Source: DAORIO01 sp964384645
GTDB lineage: Bacteria > Patescibacteriota > Minisyncoccia > Phycocordibacterales > UBA9973
Length of the DNA: 50,943 bases
NCBI GenBank assembly: GCA_964384645.1
Contig: CAYLKL010000005.1
Span: 1-50,943, forward strand
Reading direction: 5' to 3'
The position numbers and the translations under genes were made by a program. Under the pieces are notes generated by a model. That model saw nothing but the letters and a program-made list of their open reading frames with translations, did no database searches and was not told the DNA's origin. Shown piece after piece: positions 1 to 8,646 of the stretch. Each line of letters starts with the position of its first letter. Position 1 is the stretch's first letter.

Positions 1-790
<790 letters not shown>

Positions 791-1133
791 AGAACTGTAA
801 AGATACTTATCGTATCAATTAATAATTGATAAAAAATTACTTACTTACTAAAAATACTAATCTAAAAATAAATCAAAATATTTGAACAGGAATGTTTGAA
901 AGATTTCTGGAAAGAAATTTCCTAAATCAATATTTAATAACTATGAGAGTTTTTGTAGATGACGAATCTGCTAAAATTTTGCACACAGCCGTGTAGCCTC
1001 AAAATATTTTTGAAATACAAAGTCAAATTTATTGTTATTACGTATTGGTTCCCGTAAGGTGGTGGATTTTCTTTCCAGAACCACACAACGCATATTTTAA
1101 TATGTGCGACAAATTGCTCTTTATAATTAAAAA
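791..1133 (+). other. 23S-tRNA spacer, no gene seen
   Basis: A 343-base AT-rich spacer with no convincing ORF. It contains short inverted repeats that could be rRNA processing stems, such as TGGTTC/GAACCA around 1045-1085 and CATATT/AATATG near 1090-1104. Confidence 0.6.
1122..1127 (+). promoter_or_regulatory. -10 element (TATAAT) 6 bases before a tRNA
   Basis: TATAAT lies exactly six bases upstream of the first base of the tRNA at 1134. This is the geometry seen before many start codons in this window, so transcription could start at the mature tRNA 5' end even though the gene sits in the rRNA operon. Confidence 0.5.
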
Positions 1134-1207
1134 GGGGAGTTAGCTCAGTTGGTTAGAGCACCAGTCCGTCCGGCTGGGGGTCGTATGTTCGAATCATGCA
1201 CCCCCCA
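1134..1207 (+). tRNA. tRNA, anticodon reads GTC by position (Asp?), odd anticodon loop
   Basis: A full cloverleaf can be drawn: acceptor GGGGAGT/ACCCCCC (one A-C mismatch), D-arm GCTC/GAGC, anticodon stem CCAGT/GCTGG, T-arm GTATG/CATGC with loop TTCGAAT. The seven-base anticodon loop is CCGTCCG, so the base at position 33 is C instead of the near-universal U, and the triplet at 34-36 is GTC. The window also has a canonical tRNA-Asp(GTC) at 50798. No CCA is encoded. Identity is uncertain, and it could be a decayed or specialised tRNA. Confidence 0.6.
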
Positions 1208-1341
1208 CGAAGATATTTTATTATCTTCTTTTAATACGGGAAGTTTTTCCCGTTCAGTTATTTTGGTTTATTTAAATAAATTCTTCATACGCAAAATTAA
1301 TTTTTGTGAATTTTATAGAGGAAATGTTCTTTAAGATAAAG

Positions 1342-1414
1342 TGTGATGTAGCTCAGTTGGTAGAGCAGAAGTCTGAAAAGCTTCGTGTCGGTGGTTCAAT
1401 TCCATCCATCATGC
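1342..1414 (+). tRNA. tRNA-Phe(GAA)
   Basis: Cloverleaf with anticodon stem GAAGT/GCTTC and loop CTGAAAA, giving anticodon GAA. The T-arm is GGTGG-TTCAATT-CCATC and the D-arm GCTC/GAGC. The acceptor stem TGTGATG/CATCATG includes G-U pairs at its end, and no CCA is encoded. It lies between 23S and 5S, so it is probably processed from the rRNA transcript. Confidence 0.85.
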
Positions 1415-1504
1415 CGAAATTACTTTAATTAGTAATTTAATATTTTTATAGGGAAAATTTATTTTCCTTCCTCTATGGAGTTCATAAAATTTATTGAATA
1501 TTTT

Positions 1505-1615
1505 GTTTTGGTGACTCGACGCTGGGGTCACACCTCTTCCCATTTCGAACAGAGCAGTTAAGTCCAGTAGTGCCGATGATAGTCCTTCGGGGCAAAAGTA
1601 GGTAGTCGCCAGAAC
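1505..1615 (+). rRNA. rrf: 5S rRNA
   Basis: About 111 bases with the conserved CCATTTCGAACAGAG and AAAAGTAGGTAGTCGCCAG blocks. Helix I closes between GTTTTGGTGAC at the 5' end and GTCGCCAGAAC at the 3' end, using G-U pairs. Two tRNAs separate it from 23S. Confidence 0.93.
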
Positions 1616-1634
1616 AAAATATTTAATCACACAC

Positions 1635-1706
1635 CTCCTCCTTACAGGAGCTGTCCACTCATTGGACTTTTTGCTTCGTAAACACTCGCAAAAAATCTCA
1701 ATGAGT
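1635..1706 (+). other. Hairpin-rich spacer between the two 5S copies
   Basis: CTCCT/AGGAG forms a small hairpin at 1635-1650. A longer stem-loop follows: ACTCATTG (1657-1664) pairs with CAATGAGT (1699-1706), and inside it TTTTTGC pairs with GCAAAAA. It could be a processing stalk or terminator of the rRNA operon, or the boundary of an insertion that created the broken 5S copy. Confidence 0.5.
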
Positions 1707-1734
1707 CTTGAGTTTGGGTCCCAACCCAAGCTCA

Positions 1735-1811
1735 CCCATTTCGAACAGAGAAATTAAGGAAGGTAGTGCAGGTGTATGTCCTTCGGGGCAAAAGTAGGTA
1801 GTCGCCAGAAC
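1735..1811 (+). pseudogene. Truncated second 5S rRNA copy (3' two thirds)
   Basis: These 77 bases align without gaps to 1539-1615 of the intact 5S gene, with about 66 identities by my count. The 3' third is identical, and the differences cluster in the middle. The 5' third of 5S is missing and replaced by an unrelated hairpin (TTGGGT/ACCCAA), so helix I cannot form. I read it as a decayed partial duplicate, not a functional 5S gene. Confidence 0.8.
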
Positions 1812-1875
1812 TAAGTAATGAATTTTTTCGTTTTTAAATTATAAAAAAATTTACTCTTTTTATATTACGTTTTTT

Positions 1876-1884
1876 TGATATCAT
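1876..1884 (+). promoter_or_regulatory. Extended -10 (TGA-TATCAT) before the envelope operon
   Basis: TGA followed by TATCAT ends nine bases before the ATG at 1894. It would start transcription at or just before the start codon. Confidence 0.45.
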
Positions 1885-1893
1885 AAGGTCTAT

Positions 1894-2676
1894 ATGTCTT
1901 GGAATTCACAGAGGCAAACTAAATATTTTTTAGGAACTATTATTTTTATATTAGCGGTTGTTTTTTTGCTAATTAGACCACTTCTTTTTAAGGAGCCAAC
2001 TTGTTTTGATACTAAGAAAAATGGAGATGAGACTGGTGTTGATTGTGGTGGAAGTTGTGCTTTGTTTTGTGCTGAAGAAGCTAAAAGTATTTCTGTAAAA
2101 TGGGCTAGAGCTTTTAAGGTTGTAGATGGTACATATAACGTTGCTGCATATATAGAAAATCAAAACACCGACGCTGTCGTAAAAGAAATCGGATATATTT
2201 TTAAAGTTTATGACAATGAAAATCGTTTTATTGTTGAAAGAGTCGGCAAGACTTATATTTCTTCAGCTGGAGCAATGGTCATATTTGAACCTAGATTAAT
2301 TACAGGAGGAAATCGCGAGCCTGCATTTGTTAGGTTTGAATTTTTAGGAGATCCTGTTTGGTATAGGGAGCCACTTTTTGCAAAAGATGTTTCTTTGGTT
2401 GTAACAGAGAATCCAGAGCTGATAGATCAATCAACTGTTCCCAAGTTAACAGCGACAATCGTTAACAAATCTTTTCAAAAACCAAAAGATGTAGATGTTT
2501 TTGCTATATTGTATGACGAAAACGAAAATGCACTCGCTGTTTCAAAAACAGTACTTTCTGAAGTTGAAAGAAACTCTTCGGCGCCAGCAAATTTTTCTTG
2601 GTTTTTACCAATAGAAGGGGTGGTTGTTAGAAAAGAAATAATAACTAGTTTTGATCCGTTTGCTAATTTTCAATAG
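1894..2676 (+). CDS. Membrane-anchored exoprotein with Cys-rich motif
   Basis: Protein of 260 residues, not recognised as a named family. Residues 11-32 form one hydrophobic membrane anchor. It is followed directly by a cysteine motif (C37, C51, C55, C59 in a CxD...N..E.G.DCGG.C...C context) of a type seen in extracellular proteins of CPR and other bacteria. The remainder is rich in beta-strand-like sequence with two similar halves, probably a pair of Ig-like domains outside the cell. It is the first gene of a tight operon with rodA, PAP2, secD and secF (two bases to the next gene), which suggests an envelope role. ATG 1894 is preceded by no Shine-Dalgarno sequence but by a -10 element. Confidence 0.8.
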   Translation: MSWNSQRQTKYFLGTIIFILAVVFLLIRPLLFKEPTCFDTKKNGDETGVDCGGSCALFCAEEAKSISVKWARAFKVVDGTYNVAAYIENQNTDAVVKEIGYIFKVYDNENRFIVERVGKTYISSAGAMVIFEPRLITGGNREPAFVRFEFLGDPVWYREPLFAKDVSLVVTENPELIDQSTVPKLTATIVNKSFQKPKDVDVFAILYDENENALAVSKTVLSEVERNSSAPANFSWFLPIEGVVVRKEIITSFDPFANFQ

Positions 2677-2678
2677 TT

Positions 2679-3800
2679 ATGAAAAAAGCAATTGGCAGAA
2701 TTGATTGGATATTGTTTTTAAGCACTCTACCGATTGTCATAATGGGGATTTTGGCTATGGGTTCTTTTAGTGGAGATAATTCTCTAATCAACCGACAAAT
2801 TATTTGGTTGATTGTTTCTGTGGGTATTTTTTTCCTTTTGGCACAAGTTGAAATAAAAATGCTAAATAAGACAAATATTTTGATTTGGATTTTTGGAATA
2901 GCATTGTTTTTTTTGGCGCTTATTTTTGCCTTCGGTACTATTTCAAAAGGAGCACAAAGTAGATTTGATCTCGGTAGTTTGCATTTTCAGCCTACAGAAG
3001 TTGTAAAAGTTATTTTGATTTTAATTCTGGCGAAATATTTTTCCAGAAGGCATGTGCAGATTGCTCATTTTAAACACATATTTATTTCAGCAGTTTATTT
3101 ATTCACTCCATTTATATTAGTTTTTTTACAACCCGATTTTGGGTCAGCTGTTATTTTGGGCCTGATTTGGTTTGGTATGATACTGGTTTCAGGTGTTTCA
3201 AAAAAACACCTTTTTGCAGTTATTGGTGTGGGGCTGGTTGCTTTTTTATCTTTGTGGTTTTTTGTATTCCAAAATTATCAGAAGGAAAGAATAATTTCTT
3301 TTGTTGACCCGCTCTCTGATATACAAGGTGCTGGGTATAATGCGTATCAATCGACCATTGCAGTAGGTTCTGGACAGATATTTGGTAAGGGTGTTGGTTT
3401 CGGTACTCAGTCTAGACTTTCTTTTTTGCCTGAATATGAGACTGATTTTATTTTTGCAGCATATGCTGAGGAGTGGGGATTTGTCGGATCTTTGATTTTA
3501 TTTATTTTGTTTGGTGTGATAATTTGGAGAATTATTTGGCACGCCGTTCATGCGGGGTCTAATTTTGAGCTTTTGTATTGTTTGGGTGTCGCAATATTTT
3601 TTATTAGTCATATACTTATTAATATTGGGATGAATATAGGAGTTTTGCCTGTTACAGGTATAACATTGCCATTTATGAGTTACGGTGGGTCGCATCTTAT
3701 TGCTGAGTTTGGAGCATTGGGATTGTTGATGGCAACGCGTCCGTATATGAGGGCAACACATAGAGACTATATGAAAAACGAATTTGTTGGACTTGAATAA
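2679..3800 (+). CDS. rodA: RodA/FtsW-type SEDS peptidoglycan glycosyltransferase
   Basis: SEDS-family polytopic membrane protein of 373 residues that polymerises lipid II into glycan strands, normally with a class B PBP. Family signatures are visible: the LQPDFGSA segment, the ETDFIF segment with the catalytic aspartate at about D256, and the C-terminal GVLPVTGITLPFMSYGGS motif. About ten membrane segments fit the family. RodA is preferred over FtsW because of length and the envelope operon context, but the two cannot be separated with certainty by eye. It starts two bases after the upstream stop, implying co-transcription. Confidence 0.92.
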   Translation: MKKAIGRIDWILFLSTLPIVIMGILAMGSFSGDNSLINRQIIWLIVSVGIFFLLAQVEIKMLNKTNILIWIFGIALFFLALIFAFGTISKGAQSRFDLGSLHFQPTEVVKVILILILAKYFSRRHVQIAHFKHIFISAVYLFTPFILVFLQPDFGSAVILGLIWFGMILVSGVSKKHLFAVIGVGLVAFLSLWFFVFQNYQKERIISFVDPLSDIQGAGYNAYQSTIAVGSGQIFGKGVGFGTQSRLSFLPEYETDFIFAAYAEEWGFVGSLILFILFGVIIWRIIWHAVHAGSNFELLYCLGVAIFFISHILINIGMNIGVLPVTGITLPFMSYGGSHLIAEFGALGLLMATRPYMRATHRDYMKNEFVGLE

Positions 3801-3804
3801 TTTT

Positions 3805-4380
3805 ATGAATGAAAAGATTTTTTATTATTTTTTTAATTTCGCTCACCAGAGTCTTTTGGTTGATCAGTTGGTAATATTTTTGGCAAATGGATTTAGTGTA
3901 CTTTTGATGCTTTCGGGTGTTTTGTATGTGATGTATCACAACGAAGGTAAATTTTCGCCAATTCAAAACTACGAAGTTTTTTCTATTAGAATGAAAGAGA
4001 TTTTTGTTTTTTGTTCGACTGGAATATTTTCTTGGTTTACAGTATCTTTTTTGAAAACTATTTTTTCTACACCGAGACCTTATGAAATTTTAAATATTAA
4101 TCCTTTATTTACATACGGAACGATGGACTCCTTTCCTTCAGGGCACGCAGCCGTGTTTGGAGCCCTTGCGTTCGGACTTTTGTTTCTACATAGATCCGCT
4201 GGTTCAATTTTGTTTGCCATATTGTCCTTAGTTGTACTTTTAGCAAGGATAGTATCGGGAATTCATTTTCCAATAGATATAGCTGGAGGGGCACTTGTCG
4301 GATTTTTGATTGCATATTTTTTCCATCGTCTTTTTAGACCAATAATATACAAAAAAGCAATATCTTTCCGAAAACACTAG
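3805..4380 (+). CDS. PAP2-family membrane phosphatase (undecaprenyl-diphosphatase-like)
   Basis: Type 2 phosphatidic-acid phosphatase fold, 191 residues from ATG 3805 (an in-frame TTG at 3784 overlaps the rodA end but is less likely). The three motifs are present: K84-x6-R91-P92, PSGH near 111-114, and R148-x5-H154-x3-D158, whose histidines form the phosphoenzyme pair. Five to six hydrophobic segments place it in the membrane. Next to rodA, the most likely substrate is undecaprenyl diphosphate, recycled during peptidoglycan synthesis, as for BcrC-type enzymes. Substrate is inferred. Confidence 0.88.
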   Translation: MNEKIFYYFFNFAHQSLLVDQLVIFLANGFSVLLMLSGVLYVMYHNEGKFSPIQNYEVFSIRMKEIFVFCSTGIFSWFTVSFLKTIFSTPRPYEILNINPLFTYGTMDSFPSGHAAVFGALAFGLLFLHRSAGSILFAILSLVVLLARIVSGIHFPIDIAGGALVGFLIAYFFHRLFRPIIYKKAISFRKH

Positions 4381-4403
4381 AAAGTAGTAGAATTGCTTCT
4401 ATT

Positions 4404-5771
4404 ATGTGGAAAAAAAGATTGATAGCAGTTCTTGTATTATTATTAGCAACATTAGTTAGTTTTTTCGTTGCGTATTCTGAGCCAAAAGCCCAGAGCTCGC
4501 TGCCGGTTATTAGTAGTCCAAGTTGGTTTTCGAAGTTTCCATTTAGACTTGGACTCGATCTTTCTGGTGGTACACACTTAGTTTACCGTGCAGATGTATC
4601 AAAATTAGAAGCAGATTCAGTGAATGACTCATTGGCGTCACTTCGAGATGTTATAGAAAGACGCGTAAATGCTTTTGGTGTTTCAGAGCCAGTTGTTCAG
4701 GTGGAAGAAGGTGGGCTTACTGGTACTGATAAATATCGGCTAATTGTTGATTTGCCTGGTGTTACAAATGTTGAGGAGGCAGTTCGCCTTATTGGAGAAA
4801 CTCCAATACTAGAATTTAAAACAGAGAAACCTAATGCAAGTGAAGTAAAACCTGTTATTGATGAAAACGGAAATAGTATTTTAAATCCGGATGACATATA
4901 CCAATCAACAAAACTAACTGGTCAGTATTTAAAATCATCTCGTGTTGATTTCAATCCAACTACAGGAGTGCCAATGATCGTTTTAAATTTCAATGACGAA
5001 GGTTCAAAGTTATTTGCTGAAATAACAAAACAAAATATAGGGAAAACTGTCGCTATCTTTTTGGATGGACAAATAATTTCTTTTCCAACAGTTCAAGATG
5101 AAATTACTGGCGGGGAAGCTGTAATAACCGGAGACTATGATATTAAAGAAGCAAAAGCTCTTGTTGGAAGATTGAATTCTGGAGCGTTGCCTGTTCCAAT
5201 TGAATTGGTGACAACTCAAACAATCGGTCCAATCTTGGGAAGTCAGGCGGTAGATGCCGGCCTAAAGGCTGCTTTGGTTGGATTTTTAGCAATCGCTATA
5301 TTCTTGGTTGTTTGGTATCGACTACCTGGAGTTATTGCTGTGATTTCTTTGGTTATTTATGTTGTTTTAGTTTTAGCTATATTTAAACTCCTTCCAGTCA
5401 CTCTGACGTCTGCGGGTATTGCTGGATTTATAATTTCTATCGGTATTGCAGTTGATGCTAACGTTTTGATTTTTGAAAGATTAAAAGAAGAAATTAGATC
5501 AGGAAGAAGTGTATACGATGCAGTTGATCAAGGTTTCGATAAGGCTTGGTTTTCTATAAGAGATGCAAATACTTCAACAATAATTACTGCGATTATTTTG
5601 TTTACTTTCGGAACATCTCTTATAAAAGGTTTTGCGTTAACTTTGGGTATTGGAGTTATGATATCTTTGTTCTCTGCAATAACTGTTACAAGAGCGTTCT
5701 TGCGAGTTATAAAACCAAAAACAGATGGTCGTATCGCAAAGTTTTTGTTCAGTTCTGGGTTTGTGCGCTAA
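4404..5771 (+). CDS. secD: Protein translocase subunit SecD
   Basis: Protein of 455 residues, shorter than E. coli SecD (615) but typical for Gram-positive-like and CPR forms. One N-terminal membrane segment (about 6-24) is followed by the signature LGLDLSGG at 49-56, the extracytoplasmic P1 domain, and a C-terminal RND-like bundle of five membrane segments with the GIAVDANVLIFERLKEE motif. With SecF it uses the proton gradient to pull exported proteins out of SecYEG. secF follows after 24 bases. The weak hexamer TAGAAT at 4388 may give it its own promoter. Confidence 0.97.
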   Translation: MWKKRLIAVLVLLLATLVSFFVAYSEPKAQSSLPVISSPSWFSKFPFRLGLDLSGGTHLVYRADVSKLEADSVNDSLASLRDVIERRVNAFGVSEPVVQVEEGGLTGTDKYRLIVDLPGVTNVEEAVRLIGETPILEFKTEKPNASEVKPVIDENGNSILNPDDIYQSTKLTGQYLKSSRVDFNPTTGVPMIVLNFNDEGSKLFAEITKQNIGKTVAIFLDGQIISFPTVQDEITGGEAVITGDYDIKEAKALVGRLNSGALPVPIELVTTQTIGPILGSQAVDAGLKAALVGFLAIAIFLVVWYRLPGVIAVISLVIYVVLVLAIFKLLPVTLTSAGIAGFIISIGIAVDANVLIFERLKEEIRSGRSVYDAVDQGFDKAWFSIRDANTSTIITAIILFTFGTSLIKGFALTLGIGVMISLFSAITVTRAFLRVIKPKTDGRIAKFLFSSGFVR

Positions 5772-5795
5772 TTATTAGTTTTTAATTTATCTTTT

Positions 5796-6686
5796 ATGTT
5801 CATAATTAAACACAGAAATATATTCCTAAGTATTTCAGCCGCATTGGTTGTTGCTTCAATTATCTTTATAGCGTCTTTTGGTTTGAATCTCGGAATAGAT
5901 TTTAAGGGAGGTAGTCTTATAGAAGTAGAATATAGTAATGTTCGACCTGAAAATAATATACTTCAATCTAAACTTGCAGATGCTGATTTTAGTAATGTTT
6001 TACTTCAGCCAACAGGTGAAAAGGGTCTTATAATTAAAACTCTTGAAATCACAAATGATCAAAAAAATGATTTAGTAGAAGTTCTTTCATCTGATGGAAA
6101 TACTCTTACTGAAAAAAGTTTTACTTCTATTGGTCCATCAGTCGGGAAAGAGCTTAGAAAGAAATCAATAATTTCTATAATTTTAGTTTCACTTGGAATT
6201 ATTTTCTTTATTGCTTATGCATTTAGAAAAGTTTCAAAGCCAATTTCTTCTTGGAAATATGGTTTTATGGCAATCATCTCATTGCTTCACGACATAATTA
6301 TTCCAACGGGAGTATTTGCAATATTGGGACATTATTTTGGGGCAGAAGTCGATACTCTTTTTGTTGTGGCACTTTTGACTATTCTAGGTCTTTCTGTTTC
6401 TGATACTATTGTTGTTTTTGATCGAATTCGAGAAAATATCAGACTAGAACAAAACAAGCCGTTTAAAGATATTGTGGGACATAGTTTGAGTCAGGTTTTC
6501 GCAAGATCAATCAATACATCTCTTACGGTTATCTTGGCACTTCTTGCTTTGGTGTTTTTTGGACCAGAATCAACAAGATATTTTGCGATAATTTTGACTG
6601 TCGGTATGTTCTTTGGAACATATTCATCTATTTTCTTGGCATCTCCGCTTTTGGTGAAAATGGAGGAGTGGCAAAAGAAGAAATAA
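5796..6686 (+). CDS. secF: Protein translocase subunit SecF
   Basis: Protein of 296 residues and partner of SecD. The N-terminal membrane helix is followed by LGIDFKGGSLIEV (D35, G38, G39), and the C-terminal half carries the membrane bundle with GLSVSDTIVVFDRIREN. It is the last gene of the envelope operon. The downstream terminator contains a palindromic repeat and a scaffold gap. The many single-anchor exoproteins in this window are plausible clients of Sec. Confidence 0.97.
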   Translation: MFIIKHRNIFLSISAALVVASIIFIASFGLNLGIDFKGGSLIEVEYSNVRPENNILQSKLADADFSNVLLQPTGEKGLIIKTLEITNDQKNDLVEVLSSDGNTLTEKSFTSIGPSVGKELRKKSIISIILVSLGIIFFIAYAFRKVSKPISSWKYGFMAIISLLHDIIIPTGVFAILGHYFGAEVDTLFVVALLTILGLSVSDTIVVFDRIRENIRLEQNKPFKDIVGHSLSQVFARSINTSLTVILALLALVFFGPESTRYFAIILTVGMFFGTYSSIFLASPLLVKMEEWQKKK

Positions 6687-6706
6687 ATTACAAAATAAAA
6701 ACCCCC

Positions 6707-6722
6707 TCCGCCAGCTGGCGGA
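6707..6722. repeat. Perfect palindrome TCCGCCAGCTGGCGGA
   Basis: A 16-base GC-rich perfect palindrome in an AT-rich genome, directly abutting the scaffold gap. Its composition suggests a dispersed REP-like element, which could explain why assembly broke here. No second copy is visible in this window. Confidence 0.7.
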
Positions 6723-6732
6723 NNNNNNNNNN
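6723..6732. other. Scaffold gap (10 N)
   Basis: Unknown sequence. Ten N is a conventional placeholder, so the missing length is not known. Confidence 0.99.
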
Positions 6733-6778
6733 TCAGTCGCTAAAAATTAATTTAAAGACCCTCATGATCGGGGGTTTT

Positions 6779-7042
6779 TTATTTTTCTATTTCCATAATG
6801 AAACCTAACCACACTGGTGAACGCTTTTCTTTAATTTCGTTGTATAGATCTTCTCTATACTGTTTAATTAATCTTAATATTTCTAAAAATCTAGGGTCCA
6901 TTCTGTCTGGATTTTCCTCGACCTCATATTCTCCCCATTTTTTGTTTAGTGTATTTAAGAAATCTGAATCTGGTATTTCAAGATTAAATAAATCATTTTC
7001 TAATTCTAACAAAATTCGGTTTGGACCTTCCATATTTTCCAT
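6779..7042 (-). CDS. Small acidic orphan protein
   Basis: Soluble protein of 87 residues, not recognised. It has no membrane segment or Cys motif, is rich in E/D/N and probably helical. A second ATG at 7033 sits eight bases after AAAGGA, one of the few Shine-Dalgarno-like sites in this window, so the protein may start with MEGPNR. Upstream lies TTGACA (minus strand, 7073-7078) with GTAAAT 17 bases later. It belongs to the class of small, mostly minus-strand orphan genes flanked by terminators. Confidence 0.65.
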   Translation of the reverse strand: MENMEGPNRILLELENDLFNLEIPDSDFLNTLNKKWGEYEVEENPDRMDPRFLEILRLIKQYREDLYNEIKEKRSPVWLGFIMEIEK

Positions 7043-7110
7043 CCTTTAAATTTACGTTAAAAACATGTCTTTTGTCAAAGAATAAAACTTTTTTGTTTTA
7101 TCTTCCGTTT

Positions 7111-7119
7111 TGCTATAAT
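7111..7119 (+). promoter_or_regulatory. Extended -10 (TGC-TATAAT) for lemA
   Basis: TGCTATAAT, with predicted start near 7126 and so a leader of about 25 bases before lemA. This is longer than for most conserved genes in this window. Confidence 0.6.
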
Positions 7120-7150
7120 TAAAGGGTTATAAATCTTAACAAATTTTATT

Positions 7151-7699
7151 ATGACAATTATTTTAATTATTGTAGCAGTTTTGGTTCTATGGTTTGTTGT
7201 GACTTACAACGGACTGGTTCGTCTTGTAAATCGCACAAAAGAGGCATGGGCAGACATTGAGGTACAATTGAAGAGAAGATATGACCTTATTCCAAATTTG
7301 GTAAATACAGTAAAAGGTTATACAACTCATGAATCAGGAGCTTTTGAAAAGGTTACACAAGCAAGAGCAGCTGCTATGAGCGCAAAGACTCCGGGAGAGC
7401 ATTCAAAAGCCGAAGGAATCCTTGGAGGTGCTATAACAGGTATTTTCGGTATTGCTGAAGCTTATCCAGAACTAAAGGCCAATACAAATTTCTTGGAACT
7501 TCAACGTGAGTTATCTGACACAGAAAACAAAATTCAAGCAGCGCGTAGATTTTATAACGGAAATGTTCGCGATCTAAACATCAAGCTTGAAACTTTCCCA
7601 AACAATTTTATTGTCGGAATGTTTAAGTTTCAGAAAATGGAATTCTTTGATATTCCAGATGATGGAGTAGAGTCAAAACCAGTAGAAGTAAAATTTTAA
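7151..7699 (+). CDS. lemA: LemA family protein
   Basis: Protein of 182 residues with the LemA layout: one N-terminal membrane helix (about 2-18), the YNGLVRLVNRTKEAWADIEVQLKRR block, and a helical bundle with RRFYNGNVRDLN near the C-terminus. LemA proteins are membrane-anchored helical proteins of unclear function, often encoded near HtpX-type proteases, and htpX lies about 4.5 kb downstream. The next gene starts two bases after the stop. Confidence 0.93.
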   Translation: MTIILIIVAVLVLWFVVTYNGLVRLVNRTKEAWADIEVQLKRRYDLIPNLVNTVKGYTTHESGAFEKVTQARAAAMSAKTPGEHSKAEGILGGAITGIFGIAEAYPELKANTNFLELQRELSDTENKIQAARRFYNGNVRDLNIKLETFPNNFIVGMFKFQKMEFFDIPDDGVESKPVEVKF

Positions 7700-7701
7700 T
7701 T

Positions 7702-8079
7702 ATGGAATCCAGCAAGATAAACTTCGGAAAAATATTATTTGGAGTTTTTATTTTCTTGGCAATTTTTGGTTTTGTTCAATTACTGAAAGATAATGGCCGA
7801 GCTCAAAATGATTCTCTTAATCAGAATTTAAAAGTAAGTCCTACGGATTCAAGGTGGCCAGATAATTGGGTTATGTGGAGCGATATTTTTGAAGGCGAAT
7901 CTGTTTACAAATATGGTCCAAAGTTTTCAGAAACAGATTTTGTAATAACAATGCCAACAAAACTGATACAATCTTTACCAGAAGGTTCGTCTTGTGTAGG
8001 AGACAGTGAAAAGGCAACTTGTGTTGTTGGACAGGACGCGGAAGTTAGAGGCGGATTTAATAAGTGGTCAAATATTTAA
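7702..8079 (+). CDS. Single-anchor exoprotein, unknown
   Basis: Protein of 125 residues with one hydrophobic anchor (about 10-27) and a short extracytoplasmic domain containing two cysteines near the C-terminus (CVGDSEKATC) that could form a disulfide. Not recognised. It follows lemA by two bases and precedes a Gmad2-like exoprotein, so it is probably co-transcribed as part of an exported-protein cluster. Confidence 0.7.
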   Translation: MESSKINFGKILFGVFIFLAIFGFVQLLKDNGRAQNDSLNQNLKVSPTDSRWPDNWVMWSDIFEGESVYKYGPKFSETDFVITMPTKLIQSLPEGSSCVGDSEKATCVVGQDAEVRGGFNKWSNI

Positions 8080-8096
8080 AAGTTTAATTTTATTTT

Positions 8097-8552
8097 ATGA
8101 ATATAAAAAATATTTTATGGTTTGTTTTTTTAGTAGTAGTTTTGTTTTTTATTTTTAATACAAAGACGAATAAACAAATACCAGATGTAATTGAGGAAGA
8201 GCAACAAGCTGTTTCTGTTTTGGGTCCAAACAAAGACGATCTTTTGGCGTTATCTATTGCCCCAGGAAGTACCGTGACAGGAGAATTTGTATTAGAAGGA
8301 GTAGTAAAGAACGCATACTTTTTTGAAGGCAATATCTCGATAGATTTATTGGATGCAAATCAAAATGTAATAAAGGCAGGATATGGAACTGCAACAACAG
8401 ATTGGATGACTGTAGAACCAGTAACATTTATTTCAAATGTTGACGCAACAGGTCTATCAGGACCAGGATATATTAAAATCCAAAATGACGATCCGTCAGA
8501 TGGAGAAGGTGGACCAGCAAAAATTATTCTTGTTCCAGTAGTATTTAACTAG
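8097..8552 (+). CDS. Membrane-anchored Gmad2-like domain protein
   Basis: Protein of 151 residues: an N-terminal anchor (about 5-20), a short linker, and an Ig-like domain with the Gmad2 pattern (PGSTVTG, YFFEGN, LLDANQNV, DWMT, IKIQNDDPS). Gmad2 is an extracytoplasmic beta-sandwich first described with spore-germination proteins and common on Gram-positive-like cell surfaces. The role here is unknown, probably envelope or adhesion. Family assignment is from motif memory. Confidence 0.75.
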   Translation: MNIKNILWFVFLVVVLFFIFNTKTNKQIPDVIEEEQQAVSVLGPNKDDLLALSIAPGSTVTGEFVLEGVVKNAYFFEGNISIDLLDANQNVIKAGYGTATTDWMTVEPVTFISNVDATGLSGPGYIKIQNDDPSDGEGGPAKIILVPVVFN

Positions 8553-8646
8553 ATATTAGAATATAGACAATTAGATTTTAGACATTAAAAATTAATCGTA
8601 GTTTTATGGACTATAAGCTATAAACTACAACCTATAACCAAGTTTT

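Larger units (their letters stand above)
6697..6780. terminator. Bidirectional terminator interrupted by a palindrome and a gap
   Basis: AAAAACCCCC (6697-6706) pairs with GGGGGTTTTT (6770-6779), giving U-tracts in both directions for secF and the minus-strand gene at 6779. The loop holds a 16-base palindrome and 10 N, so the true loop length is unknown. Confidence 0.7.

Noticed and set aside
1409..1735. A 108-codon minus-strand ORF
   Set aside because: It runs antisense through 5S rRNA and its spacer and has no promoter or recognisable domain.
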